From Bimastos eiseni (lineage: Eukaryota; Annelida; Clitellata; Crassiclitellata; Lumbricidae), in the NCBI GenBank assembly GCA_959347315.1, contig OY365818.1:5639309-5703308 (forward strand): a stretch of 64,000 nucleotides of DNA, in the 5' to 3' direction. The position numbers and the translations under genes were made by a program. Below the pieces are notes generated by a model. That model saw only the letters and a list, made by a program, of their open reading frames with translations, ran no database searches and had not been told where the DNA came from. Position 1 is the stretch's first letter. The number at the start of each line of letters is the position of its first letter. Positions 52,744-64,000 of the stretch are shown here, piece by piece.

Positions 52744-53450
52744 TTAAGGAAGGTTAAAGAAGGTCAAGATAATGTTGAGAATGCCACGACAAAAGGCTAT
52801 AGAAGGTCAAGCTAATGTTAAGAATTTGAGGCAATGGTCAAAGAAGGTCAAGATAATGTTGAGAATGCCACGACAAAAGGCTATAGAAGGTCAAGCTAAT
52901 GTTAAGAATTTGAGGCAATGGTCAAAGAAGGTCAAGATAATGTTGAGAATGCCACGACAAAAGGCTATAGAAGGTCAAGCTAATGTTAAGAATTTGAGGC
53001 AATGGTCAAAGAAGGTCAAGATAATGTTGAGAATGCCACGACAAAAGGCTATAGAAGGTCAAGCTAATGTTAAGAATTTGAGGCAATGGTCAAAGAAGGT
53101 CAAGATAATGTTGAGAATGCCACGACAAAAGGCTATAGAAGGTCAAGCTAATGTTAAGAATTTGAGGCAATGGTCAAAGAAGGTCAAGATAATGTTAAGA
53201 ATTTGAGGCAATGGTCAAAGAAGGTCAAGATAATGTTGAGAATGCCACGACAAAAGGCTATAGAAGGTCAAGCTAATGTTAAGAATTTGAGGCAATGGTC
53301 AAAGAAGGTCAAGATAATGTTAAGAATTTGAGGCAATGGTCAAAGAAGGTCAAGATAATGTTGAGAATGCCATGACAAAAGGCTTTAGAAGGTCAAGCTA
53401 ATGTTAAGAATTTGAGGCAATGGTCAAAGAAGGTTACGGTAAGGTTAAGA
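52744..53450. repeat. 84-bp minisatellite, 7-8 units
   Basis: Each unit holds two related halves: AGAAGGTCAAGCTAATGTTA with AGAATTTGAGGCAATGG, and AGAAGGTCAAGATAATGTTG with AGAATGCCACGACAAAAGG. Five full units are near-identical; later ones drop or vary a half. As 84 is divisible by three it opens a 144-codon frame, which is not a gene. Confidence 0.97.
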
Positions 53451-53459
53451 ATTCCAAAG

Positions 53460-56400
53460 CAAAAGGTTGAAGAAGGTCAACGAAAGACACTCGTTTGTAT
53501 GACCCTGTACATAGAAACCCATCGGAGACGTTCTACTCCAGTAGAGGAAGTCAGACATCCACGATCCACCCTACTCAAAGCCACAGCAATTTATAGTTGA
53601 AATTAAAGTTTCTCCAGCATAGTTTTCGAGAAAAAAAACATCGTCAACCCTGACGAGTTTTTATAGCGACGATTCGTGCAAGATCTACTCAAATAATCAT
53701 GTAAGTCTGAAGCTGTTCTAAGTTCTAAAGCGTTGCACCAAACGCATGGCATGCACAGACGGTCACTGACAAAGGCGTTAACCGCGCTTGGCATGAGCAG
53801 TGCTTGGGCTCATTGCACGCGTTGCATCCGCAACAACAAAAGCTTCAATCACCACAGCGCATGATTCTGAGAATATAATAAAATACAGAATTCTGCCTGA
53901 TTGTGCAGTGTAGATAAAACGGAAACTCATGCTTATATAAATTTAATATTGCATAATACTATGTAATATTAAATTTATTAACTATATCAACATACATACT
54001 TTCTTTTTCTGGAATACGCAATCAAGCCACCAGATCTGAAACGCGTGTGTGTATGCCCATTGGTATATGTATCTGTTTAGGCCATGATATAACCGGCCGC
54101 TGTGACTTGCACGAAGAGGTTTTTAAAGCGATAAGCGGGCACAACACTCGCCAGTTTAACTGCTAAACTCGACAACACAGTACGGACGATGCAATTGAGA
54201 TGGAACTGTAATGAGCTGGAGGCAGAAGCTTTTTTGATGATTCACTTATTGAGCTTTGACACGCTTTTGTATGTCTTACGCGGTTTCTGGGGCGATACAT
54301 ATAAACGCTTCGTATATCGTATACGCTTACATCTACATGTATAGCTCCTCTATAGCTTCTCACCCTGCCATCATTCCGTGAAAATTAAATGAGACCCATA
54401 AGGGGCTCTATACGTAATCCATATGGGTCAATGAATCTCACGCGAGTCCCAGATGGGTTCATGGAGTTCCTTCCATTGTGGCTGATCAAAATTTTCAATA
54501 CAGCACCGGGTCAAGACATAACCAATTCAGTAAGCGATGCGCAGTAGATAAGTGAGCCAATGGAGCACGTCTTAATTGCGTGTACTCTGAGACTCGGCCA
54601 AAGGGGGGAACGTAGTCAACAAGGCGCGGGCAGCGGTGCGCAGGACCCTAGCTGGAAACCGGAGGCCGGAAGTCCATCGTAGGTCTATACCAAGCGCTGC
54701 CTGCCGTCAAACCGCCATGCTACAGACATTATGAGACATAATGGACAAACGTTGAGGCTGAGTTAGGAGTCAAAGAGCGCGAGATTACCTTCAGCTGCCG
54801 ATGCTGATTGCAGAAGCTGCAGCGACAGAGAAGATTTGCGTGGCGCCTAAATATGGTTTCCTGGTCTGAGACGACGATTCCCAAATATTCGGACTGACAT
54901 TGAAAGGGTGAAGTATGGGTAAGCAAGGCAATGGAGACTAGATCTAAATTATACACGATACAGGGACTTTAGACGAATAATAAAGAAATAAAACTAGAAA
55001 GTGTTAAGAAACTAAATATTGGTCTATTTATAAAGGAGTCAAGTTTTAGAAGGCGTACAAGTTGAGATAAGCTTAGATAATAACGGCAAGAGAGAGTTAC
55101 TGTAATTTTATGATGTTCTGCTTATACGGCGTTCAGAGGTGTCCATTGAATACGGGCAGGCATACCATTGAGACAAAAAAGACATGGGTAGACTGGAAGA
55201 GGTAGGGCCCTATCGGTTTAGAGCGAAAAGCAGCCGTGCTAAGAGTGTTGCGAACACGAAGGACTTGAGAGTTCCAGATGAAGGAGGAACTGGCAACAGT
55301 GAATGACGCCATCCAAAGACTTGACGTGTATACACCGCTCTAGCCACATAGGCCTACGTGGACTTTCCAGCAGATGCTAATCTGATAGAGGGGCGGCCTT
55401 CAACAGAGTTTGACCGTGCGCGGAAGATAGCTAGTAGCCTAGCATGGTCGATGATTCTCACGTGCATTGCAAATTAGGAATACCAGCTTGGAGCGAATAC
55501 GCATGCGTCCAGGAAGCCAGTGCTAACGCATAGCTGGTTCGTTATTTATGACAGGCAGAATACATATAGAACCGAGCAGTAAAATTCAACTCCCTCTCCA
55601 AAAAAATACGGCGGAAAACAAATAATATGAAACTAAACACGATTATCGAAAGCGATATCTATTTACATGGGATATGTATCTATATTTAAATAGGATATCT
55701 GTTATATTCTAAATAGGGTCTATAGCCCTTAATTTAGGCCGTATGCTCGGTGACGCATGGGTTTTATTACGCACAGAAATAACCTCAAAATAACGACAAC
55801 ATTATTTTGGTCAGGGTTTCCGGCAATTGGCAGACTATGCATAGTAAATGAGCTCCTAAACATATACGAGTAGGATGATAGCAGATCAGGTTCAAAGCAC
55901 AATGACTGCAGACAACCTGTATCTAATGTATGCATCTAAAAATAATTATACATATAAGTATTATATGCATCCATTATAGGCATCTATATTATATGTATCT
56001 ATGATATGTATCTACAATATGTATCTATCATATCTATAATATGTATCTTTTGTAATCTATCTATGATATGTATCTATGCACCTTTTATATACTGTCAGTG
56101 ATCATTGTTCAATAATTCCAGAAAATTTCTTCCTGGATTCATACAGACGACAATATCGCTGTTATTTCAGTATTTATGAAGCGCCAGTAAAAACGTCAAT
56201 CAAGGAATGGTGCGGAGTAATTGTGCTTTAGAGAGACTCGCCTATGTTCCGCAATTTCCACTCCTAATGACCGACTGAAATGAGGCTCGAACACACACAC
56301 GCACAAACACATACACCCACATGCACACACACACTTATACACACATACACACACAGGAATAGAGCAGAAATCTAATGTGTCCCAAATGCTATCCGTTGGC

Positions 56401-57200
56401 AACACTGTTTCGTGTATAAGAGTTCTTGAAGAAGTGATATTATTAATTTGCAACTTGAAATGCATCATATTAAGTGTCTTGATACATAGCCCTATATATA
56501 TATACAAGCATACATACATATATCTGATTTGATTGCATTTGATTAGGTCGCACACATAAGCATCGACGTAGTTGTCATGCACGGAAGAGCGGTCACGACT
56601 ATAATTGCTAAGTCTAAGTTCGTATACTCCTAAACGCTTAGTTCATTCGGTATATTAGTATGCGTTCTGCTTTTAAGCGCTGTTTAGCCGCTTCGAAGCG
56701 TGTGCTCTATTTAAGCATCTCCTTGGGAGGAGTAGGAGGAGGAGGAGAAGGCGGAGGGGAGGAGGAGAAGGCGTATCACCAGATGGCGCCTAATGATGCT
56801 CGCCTGCTGCTGCTGCGATAAATAGGCGACCTAAAAGGATGAGACGAACTAAGTGCAGTCGAGTTCAAAGTTCAAACTGCAGGGTCATTATTTTAGCCAC
56901 CGTTCCTTATACTCGCTGATCTGTAGATTATATATACTACGACCCACGGATGTCATTAGTCAGAGGTTTCGTCTATTTACATCTTAAGCTTATACATATT
57001 TATATATATATATACATTTTGTATACATACACTTATATATGATAATTATATATGCTCACTTCATATATATATATATATGCGTATAATTATAGCAAATATG
57101 CATCGCTTTCTAAGAAGTCTAAGAAAGCTTTAATCCAAACAGAGGCTAATTAGCAAATACGGGTTAAAATATAAAAGTTCCTTTCATCGAATAATGACAC
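53460..57200. other. Long stretch without a recognised gene
   Basis: Unique-looking AT-rich DNA. It has ATGTATCT-type stretches at 55940-56080, a (CA)n-like run at 56290-56355 and a GGAGGA purine run near 56725-56770. Open frames at 54729-54956 and 56196-56582 (minus) have no domain or splice support. Confidence 0.4.
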
Positions 57201-57225
57201 ACAGCGCTAATGATATACATGTAAA

Positions 57226-57435
57226 GACAATAATAATGATGCGTCATTATACATTATCGTCATTGGTGATAACGATACGTCATTATACATAATCGTCATT
57301 AATAATAATGATACGTCATTATAAATTATTGTTATTAATAATAATGCTACGTCACTATACATTATCGTCATTGGTAATAATGATACGTCATTATACAATA
57401 TCGTTATTAATAATAATTACGCGTCATAATGATGT
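57226..57435. repeat. 36-bp TACGTCA tandem array
   Basis: Five to six units of ATGATACGTCATTATACATT plus ATCGTCATTAATAATA. Each unit carries TACGTCA in a near-palindromic setting. A short copy is at 44985-45040. Confidence 0.93.
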
Positions 57436-57543
57436 CATTTGCATCGAAATTCAAGGACGGTTATTGATGCTGTCATTGTAGCAAATAGGTAGAGGGGTTC
57501 AAGGCCTAAAATAGAGACGTTAAGCACACCTCGTAGCAAATCC

Positions 57544-57642
57544 TACACTGTTTGCCCTCTGGCAGTGCCATCCCCAAGCCTGGACAAAGGAGGAGGTGAC
57601 GCTAATAATCTTTGCTATTACACAGTGTCGTTAAACTGCAAC
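57544..57642 (+). repeat. Core repeat (GTGCCAG family), copy 5
   Basis: CACTGTTTGCCCTCTGGCAG, AAGCCTGGACAAAGGAGG and ACACAGTGTCGTTAAACTG: the best-preserved copy. Confidence 0.8.
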
Positions 57643-57659
57643 AATCCCCTCACAACTCG

Positions 57660-59560
57660 TATAGCCTAGTATTATCTGCGTAGACTCATTAAGGACTAGA
57701 ATTAAACTAACATTTCTAATATAATTTTAAAATGCGCTATATAATTTCATATGCGCTATAAAATAGGATCTAAATTTTCAGATAATTTTGGTGCCATCTT
57801 TAACTTTTAAATTGTGATGCAATAGACGTTATTATGACGTATTATTTCGATTATCGGAATTTCATATTGTTACCAGTATATCAGCCTATAGCTGATTATG
57901 TCAGGATATAAACAGTTCTGCCGTTTAAAAAAAATCGATGAATATTTGCTAGTTATTTTCGTATTACCATAAGTAAGTACACAATGAATTTATCCTTTTC
58001 CATATAGTTGAATATTATTCTAGATGGATATTTTGCCTATGCGTTGGCTATATATTATGTTTATATGTATATATAATTATATATATAATATACGGATAAA
58101 TGCTCTATGTACGTGCTTATGTGGCTGTGAGGCATGCAGGAAAATTAGTCTGAAATCAGTTTTGGAAATGACTTTCTCGTCCGATTTCTACTGAGACTGC
58201 ACGGCTGACAAGCGCCGCGGGAGAGATGCGCTTCGTGACATCGTCTATGGTTGCCGCACACGATATTATACATAACGCAAATGCACTTATATATATAATT
58301 ATTATGTGTATATGTATATATATATATTTATGCATTATGTATGTGGGCAATTCAATACGTATATACATGTATCTAGATATATATATATATGCACTTATAT
58401 ATATATATTAATGTATTATTAGCATGTGTATATATATATATATATATGTAACTGTATACATAGACGATTGGAATGACTGCGCTGTTGTCCGATGTTTAGA
58501 CTGCTGTACTGTAAGGACTACAGTAAAGTAATAAAGTTAATAGGCTTAGTATTAGTCTATGCGAGTAATGTAACCTATATAGAGTATTTGCACATTTACA
58601 TAGCACCCCTTCACGATGTTATCTACACTATATGCTATAGTCACTGTGAAGTTAAATGCTAGTACGAAGGAATATATTACATATAAGTTACACAGCAAAA
58701 CACTGCACAGTATAAGCTGACGTAATCATCACGAGATGGCTCTCTATTTAGATCACGAATACGAGATGGTTGTCTGTATAGATTACGAATACGAGATGAT
58801 TGTAGATTACGAAGATGAGATGATTGTCTATATATATATATGTTACGAAAACGAGATGATTGTCTATAGATTACGAATACAAGATGGTTGTATGTGTAGA
58901 TCCGATAGTATAGATTCCATTGCTGCTTCGTGGATCAATGTGGAGATAAAAGCTGTTGGCTAATTCCTCGCTTTCAAAGCAGATTGCTCGATAACGACAA
59001 TACATCGGTAATGTCTCCGCATACAGCCACCGTTTTATCGTAACAGAATCTCCTCCTATCTCGAGACGCATAAAGAACGCAGGCGGTAATGAAACGTGAC
59101 AAGAAAACGCGAAATTACAACTACTGAGCGTCGAGGAGAGTATTTGCCGGACAGTTCCGCAAAACGGAACAGATAATCGTATGATTTATGTAGCTCCGTG
59201 ACTATCATTTCGTCGTAGCAGTTGGGAAAGCGATGCGAATACGTTGGTAATTGGCTGTTTCGTCTCAAAAATAATTCTCCATTATCCTGATCTGGCGTGC
59301 ATGTCGCAATAAGTACACGTTCCAAACGCCATTATTATTGCTCGTGGTGTTCGCGATGCGAGCGCCTCGATCAGGGAAAGATGATGAAATTACGCATTGG
59401 ATGAGTGCATTACATGCGAAAAACCGTCTGATAGTTAAGAGAACGTCATTTGAATTTTTCCTAAATGTCTCCCTGACGTCCATTAATATAAACGCCTATT
59501 TCTATAGCGAACGTACACGACACCGACCTTGCTCGTTGTTAACTGAATACTAATAGTCAG
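57660..59560. other. No gene recognised
   Basis: AT-rich with several short TA runs (58050-58090, 58290-58445) and a GATTACGAATACGAGATG tandem of about 35-bp units at 58735-58885. A TTTACATAGCACCCCTTCA repeat scrap is at 58597. Small open frames at 59056-59325 and 59338-59553 have no support. Confidence 0.4.
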
Positions 59561-59566
59561 TTATTG

Positions 59567-59567
<1 letters not shown>

Positions 59568-59655
<88 letters not shown>

Positions 59656-59660
59656 TTTTA
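59568..59660. repeat. (ATT)n microsatellite
   Basis: About 28 ATT units, followed by a looser ATC/GTC run. Confidence 0.97.
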
Positions 59661-59946
59661 TAATTATTATTATCATCATCATCAAAATTATCGTCGTCGT
59701 GGTCGCCATCATCAACATTATCATCATTACTATCATTATTTTGCTCCGAGGTATACACGATCCCTCAGCAGGGTCTTGAATATAAATTAGCGGCGATGTC
59801 GTCCGGAATGACCCTACTCGTAGGTTATTCTTATCTTTATAATTGTTCTTGTTGATGTTCTTACTAATAACGTATTTATTAGGCGGCTTCATCCAATGAC
59901 CAAGTATGAATCGATGGCACTGATAAATATCAAGTGAATGGTGCGT

Positions 59947-60045
59947 TGATTTTTAACGACACCGTTCCATATCGAAGATGATTTGGTGTCGCCCTCCTCC
60001 TTTCTAAAGGCTTGGGACTGGCACTGTCAACGTCCAAACAGTGGA
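59947..60045 (-). repeat. Core repeat (GTGCCAG family), copy 6
   Basis: The minus strand reads ACAGTGCCAGTCCCAAGCCT and GGAGGAGGGCGACACC, ending GGTGTCGTTAAAA. Confidence 0.75.
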
Positions 60046-60074
60046 GGAGTTTCATATCAAGTGAGGGATAATCA

Positions 60075-60200
60075 GCTCTCTCTGTCTCTCTCTGTCTCTC
60101 TCTGTCTCTCTCTGTCTCTCTCTGTCTCTCTCTGTCTGTCTCTCTGTCTGTCTCTCTGTCTGTCTCTCTCTGTCTCTCTCTGTCTCTCTCTCTGTCTCTG

Positions 60201-60245
<45 letters not shown>

Positions 60246-60262
60246 TATACACACACACACTC
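60075..60262. repeat. (CTCTCTGT)n, (TA)n and (CA)n compound microsatellite
   Basis: Pyrimidine array, then (TA)n, then (CA)n. Confidence 0.97.
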
Positions 60263-60304
60263 TTCGCAGTAACCGTATCAGGAGAGTCTTGAGCCCGTAC
60301 TCAC

Positions 60305-60572
60305 CGTATTACATCCATGGTGAGTGCTGTTAACAATTGACCAGTCTTTGCCACTTCTTTAAAACTTCTGTTGCCGCTTCTGCGCCTCGCGCTGCCTCCA
60401 ACGTTGGAATTAACACTAAGCGGAAGCAATGGATTGTACATACTCAGCAGGGTCCGATTTGTCAAAAGAGAAGCAGGGGGTCGACTAGTGAGAACTTCAG
60501 CACTATATATATCAACGCCTCTTCTAGCTGAAGCTGGTGGTCCAACCCTTCTGACCCCCGGCAAGTAGGACA
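60305..60572 (-). CDS. Possible internal exon (weak)
   Basis: Open 88-codon frame on the minus strand, from a weak acceptor (GTATCAG) to a strong donor (ATACG/GTGAGT). It encodes SYLPGVRRVGPPASARRG and FKEVAKTGQLLTALTMDVIR. Its start phase fits the candidate exon at 61497-61716. No domain recognised; it could be chance. Confidence 0.17.
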
Positions 60573-60876
60573 CTGATACGCTGGTAATTAGGCTATAGAA
60601 TGCTTGCCTCCTGTTGACGCACATTCGTCTAACTCTAAACCAACTGTCACCGCATTGTGATCTGCAATAGCTGATACTTTAGGCAGCAGAGATTTGCATC
60701 GACGGCATCTCATCTTAATCTGATCAAATCCCGATTGGGTTCTTTTCCCATCACTTCGGCGAATACTTATTACTTAAATGTTCATTTTGTCAAGAAACAA
60801 CGGCAAAGTTCCTATAAATCGACCTCATCTCAGAGTTACAATGGGAAGAATAAGTTCGCTATATATAGGATACAAC

Positions 60877-61157
60877 TAGGGCCCCGCGGTTTATGCGATT
60901 TCTCATAATTTCGTATAAATCGGCGGTTTTCGCAGAAATTTTTCAATGGAAAGTTTTCTCAAATTATTGCATAAAGCTAAGAAATTTCGGTCAGTGTCAA
61001 CTATAATTGGCTTGTCCATGCTATTACTAGTCTATAGGGGCTATAGTTTACCGACCAGGCGACGTAATTGTTGATGGCTATAGGATTCGTGGTTTATGCG
61101 ATTTCGCATATTTTCGCATAATTTACTAATATTTTTCGCATTATCCACGGGGACCTA
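60877..61157. mobile_element. hAT-like MITE, TATGCG family, copy 2
   Basis: 281 bp. Ends are TAGGGCCCCGCGGTTTATGC and the inverse of TAGGTCCCCGTGGATAATGC. The perfect 8-bp direct repeat GATACAAC flanks it (60869-60876 and 61158-61165). Confidence 0.9.
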
Positions 61158-61219
61158 GATACAACCATATCAGCATAATTATACTTTTAGTTCAAACCCT
61201 ATTTCACACAATCATAAAG

Positions 61220-61300
61220 ATAATAATAATGACAATTTATATGACGTCGTAACGCGGCCACAACGCATACAACGGCGCCTCACAAACAGCTAACAAGCGG
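61220..61300 (+). repeat. GGCGCC short dispersed repeat, copy 2
   Basis: AATAATGACAATTTATATGA and ACGGCGCCTCACAAAC; compare 51700-51780. Confidence 0.6.
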
Positions 61301-61496
61301 GATAAGCCCTACCCTACCCTGCCCTGTAGACCCCATCCACCCATTTCTTCACCAACTCTTCTTCCTCTGTGTGCCCTCAATTCCATCATTCCATCCCGTT
61401 CTTTCCATTCCCACTTCCACATGCCATTCCTACCTCCAAAACGTGTTCTTTACTATCCTTGACTTCTTCCTTCCTTGCGGCGAATAACTAACTTAC

Positions 61497-61716
61497 TCCC
61501 GAACCGCGTCGTCGCCGTTGGGACCGGATAAACGACATTCGCCGCATCGTTAACGGTCAGACGAACTGCTTCCGGCGTTTCGCTCCTTCTAGAATCATCT
61601 CTCCTTCGGCGATCGAATAAATTGGTCGAAACGATACATTTCTCAGCGGATTTCAACAGCCGAGTATACAGCGGCTGTGGCCATCCTTCACACGATTGCT
61701 TACAAGAGACAAGAGA
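61497..61716 (-). CDS. Candidate exon, Cys-containing, possibly extracellular
   Basis: Strong acceptor (CCTTTTGTCAG) and strong donor (GGGA/GTAAGT) enclose a 73-codon open frame. It reads SLVSCKQSCEGWPQPLYTRL, then LFDRRRRDDSRR and VRLTVNDAANVVYPVPTA. Three Cys suggest a secreted segment; RRRR could be a furin-type site. It may belong to the membrane protein gene ending at 49559, but no exon chain connects them. Confidence 0.33.
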
Positions 61717-61859
61717 CTGACAAAAGGACCAACGAGGGAACGAACGAGAAATACTCTTTATTCAGATCTGGTCTATTAGCATCTCTGCTCGCCAATAGTA
61801 GACTATTCGCACTTCCGTAGATTCGCAGTTCTGTGTGACATAGAGCTCGCTAGACATAT

Positions 61860-61994
61860 GTGTAATGTTAACAATAATGATGACGATTATGTTTATGAAG
61901 ATGATGATGATGATGATGACGTTGATAATGATGATGATGATAATAATAATAATAATGATAATATTACTGATAATAATACTATTGAAACTACTAT

Positions 61995-62033
<39 letters not shown>

Positions 62034-62070
62034 CCCTACTACTCATACTACTATATACTACTACTTCCGC
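61860..62070. repeat. (GAT)n and (TAC)n microsatellite cluster
   Basis: Triplet arrays; the acidic and Thr-rich open frames over them are artefacts. Just after, 62195-62222, GAGGGGCCAG is repeated three times. Confidence 0.95.
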
Positions 62071-62829
62071 TACTTCTAATTCCACTGCCCAAAACAAGTG
62101 ATCCATACACCAGGAACATTGTCTGGAGCCGAATCAATTGAAACAGAACGAGTGTACTTGAAGGAAAATTGTCCCCACTCGCGGCTCTACAGAGGGGCCA
62201 GGAGGGGCCAGGAGGGGCCAGCTCAACCTGTGCCCCACCACCAACGGCAACTGGCCCCTCCAAATGTTAGTCCACTTCCAATTTTGAAGAAACTAGACAG
62301 CTTACAGGCGACATGAGAGAGAGACAGATAGACAGACAGACAGACAGAGACAGAGAGAGAGAGCGCATATAACATTATAGTGACCGACAATCAAGGATAG
62401 TCCTTAACTGGAACACAAAGCTCTTTGATGCGCTGTGCCAGTCATCACGGATCACTGGTTATCCAAAGAGATCCGAATCCGCTCCTACATGGGAAACTGG
62501 TGCAACGTATATATAGCGCTTATATTCGCAGACACGTGAGATTACATACTTGAACTGGAGCGACGATTACTTTGTATCATAATAATCTCATTGATCTTTC
62601 TGCTCCTTGGTTCTTATCAGTCACAATTTCGGCTGCTTAAAAAATGTCCGCCATTGGACTTAATAACAGATATTGTAACTGTGTATAGGTGAACATTAAA
62701 ATTCAACAGGTCTTAAAACCTACCACATGATCCACATCTAGAGCAGTTTCTACCCAATCCATCCTATTTCATATTTTCAGGTTTTCTTGTCCTCAGCCAA
62801 CCCCCATCGCAGCTGATTTGCCTCGCTAC

Positions 62830-63043
62830 TAAGGCTGTCAACGGGTACCCGAGTAATCAGTGTGTACCCGCCCGAGGCTGACTGCCCGGGCAATGAAATC
62901 GTTTCTCTGCTGCTTGACATTCCGTAAAAATGCGCAATTCCCTACATTTCCCAAAAAATGTCCGAAAGGTCGGGTACTCGAGAACCCGCTCCTCTGCTCG
63001 ACGGGTACCCTGGCTGTGATTTCTACATCATTTGACAGCCCTA
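62830..63043. mobile_element. hAT-like MITE (GGCTGTCAA ends)
   Basis: 214 bp. Starts TAAGGCTGTCAACGGGTACC; the inverse of its end is TAGGGCTGTCAAATGATG. Flanks CTCGCTAC and CCAGCCAC agree at 5 of 8. Internal CGGGTACCC occurs near both ends. Confidence 0.7.
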
Positions 63044-63257
63044 CCAGCCACGATCGTTTTAATGGCAATCGGACTCGGACTTCCTCTGAACACAATCTAT
63101 GAACAGCTCAACCGATACTACACAGTGCTCGTGAATAAGCTGGTGCCCTGCACTTACATTTGCACTTCACGATCACTGAAAATACGCGCTTTATTTCGAT
63201 CTGATACGAATCGACAAGTAATACGCGATCAGCATGTTTCAGTTTATCAAAACTGTG

Positions 63258-63343
63258 CGTGATTATAGAGATCATTAGCGTAGCCCTTCTCTTGTAACAA
63301 GGCTTGGGACGGGCACTGTCAGAATGCAAACAGTGTCGGAGTT
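63258..63343 (-). repeat. Core repeat (GTGCCAG family), copy 7
   Basis: The minus strand reads CACTGTTTGCATTCTGACAG and TGCCCGTCCCAAGCCTTG. Confidence 0.65.
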
Positions 63344-63704
63344 GTCCGCGATCTGTACTCGTTGTATTCGTTTAAAAGAGAGGGCAATTCATAAAGCGCC
63401 TATATCTGATGGCAGATCTGTTCCTGGCTGATGCGATCGTGCGATATTGAATCGAATTCGATACAGGGACCCATTGACAATCGGATGATGAATCGTTACA
63501 TGTCAAGTCCTAAGGTCAATGGAAATCAAAGGAATGGACAACGGAAGACAATGGAGAGGCTCTTATACTACTTGAAGGATTGATCATTGTCGGGGTCAAG
63601 GTCAGACGAAGAAGTTGGGACGCCACCATTAGCAAGTCTATGACATGACAGAAATTGAAAGAAAGGCAATTCAATATAGAAGCGTTTTGAAGAAAAGAAA
63701 TCGT

Positions 63705-64000
63705 TACAGAATGACAGAGAGAGACGAGAAGTTAGAGGTAGAGAGACAGAGACAGAAACAGAGAATCAGAATCAGAATGACGGAGATAGAGAAAGAGAGA
63801 GGGGAAGATGGAGAAGAAGACAGAGACAAAGACAGAGACAGTGACAGAGACAGAGACAGAAAGAGAATAAGGGATATAAAGAAAGATAAATGGGAGATAG
63901 AGAGATAGAGATAGAGGGAGAGGGAGACAGAGAAAGAGACAGAGAGATAGATCCAGAGACAGAAAGACAATGAGAGATATAGACAAAAAGAAAGAGGAAG
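63705..64000. repeat. (GAGACA)n purine-rich satellite, to the window edge
   Basis: Irregular GAGACA, GAGATA and GAAAGA units up to position 64000. The Arg/Asp/Glu and Ser/Leu frames over it are artefacts. Confidence 0.95.

Noticed and set aside
52772..53206. 144-codon open frame with perfect 28-residue repeats
   Set aside because: It is the 84-bp minisatellite read in frame; the open frame follows from the unit length and there is no start context, domain or splice signal.
59557..59892. Poly-Asn and poly-Leu proteins
   Set aside because: Translations of the ATT microsatellite.
62195..62222. G-rich GAGGGGCCAG triplicate as a G-quadruplex or exon
   Set aside because: Only three short repeats with interruptions; the open frames on both strands lack splice context.

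Overview
The window is animal nuclear DNA, intron-rich, AT-leaning and full of short transposons and minisatellites. Five conserved animal genes are recognisable by their protein sequence. Several features hint at a marine invertebrate, possibly a deuterostome such as an echinoderm or hemichordate: an FYVE-tailed rabaptin, tRNA-derived SINEs, abundant GCGCTATATAAA-type repeats and clustered TAGGCCTA palindromes. That placement is inference; no species marker is present.

Layout. 1-2452: first three coding exons of SMARCE1/BAF57 on the minus strand; the rest runs off the left edge. 6475-7338: intronless UQCC1 (complex III assembly factor), minus. 8747-11015: an unidentified plus-strand gene with two or three exons, whose intron is almost wholly a 10-bp satellite. 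12390-32488: a complete 22-exon rabaptin-5 (RABEP) gene, reconstructed exon by exon to 927 residues, ending in a full FYVE zinc finger. 37596-39464: MTFP1 (mitochondrial fission process protein 1), three exons, minus, 166 aa. 40430-43626: RWDD4, six exons, plus, 197 aa, head-to-head with MTFP1 across about 1 kb. 49559-52460: the 3' part of an unidentified minus-strand gene for a membrane-anchored beta-rich ectodomain with almost no cytoplasmic tail; possible upstream exons lie at 60.3-61.7 kb. The right-hand 20 kb is otherwise gene-poor.

Transposons. At least seven non-autonomous hAT-like elements can be delimited by terminal inverted repeats, most with 8-bp target duplications; one sits inside another. 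A 70-bp family with TTAA-flanked ends is scattered through gene introns and flanks. SINE copies, a mobile core repeat in seven copies, a foldback element and decayed LINE sequence are also present.

Splicing. Three introns in two genes use GC-AG ends. Two splice sites lie inside tandem arrays whose other units resemble the same splice site. These two patterns and the FYVE-tailed rabaptin are the points most worth checking. The genes do not form one pathway: SMARCE1 is nuclear chromatin remodelling, UQCC1 and MTFP1 are mitochondrial, RABEP is endosomal and RWDD4 is poorly characterised.
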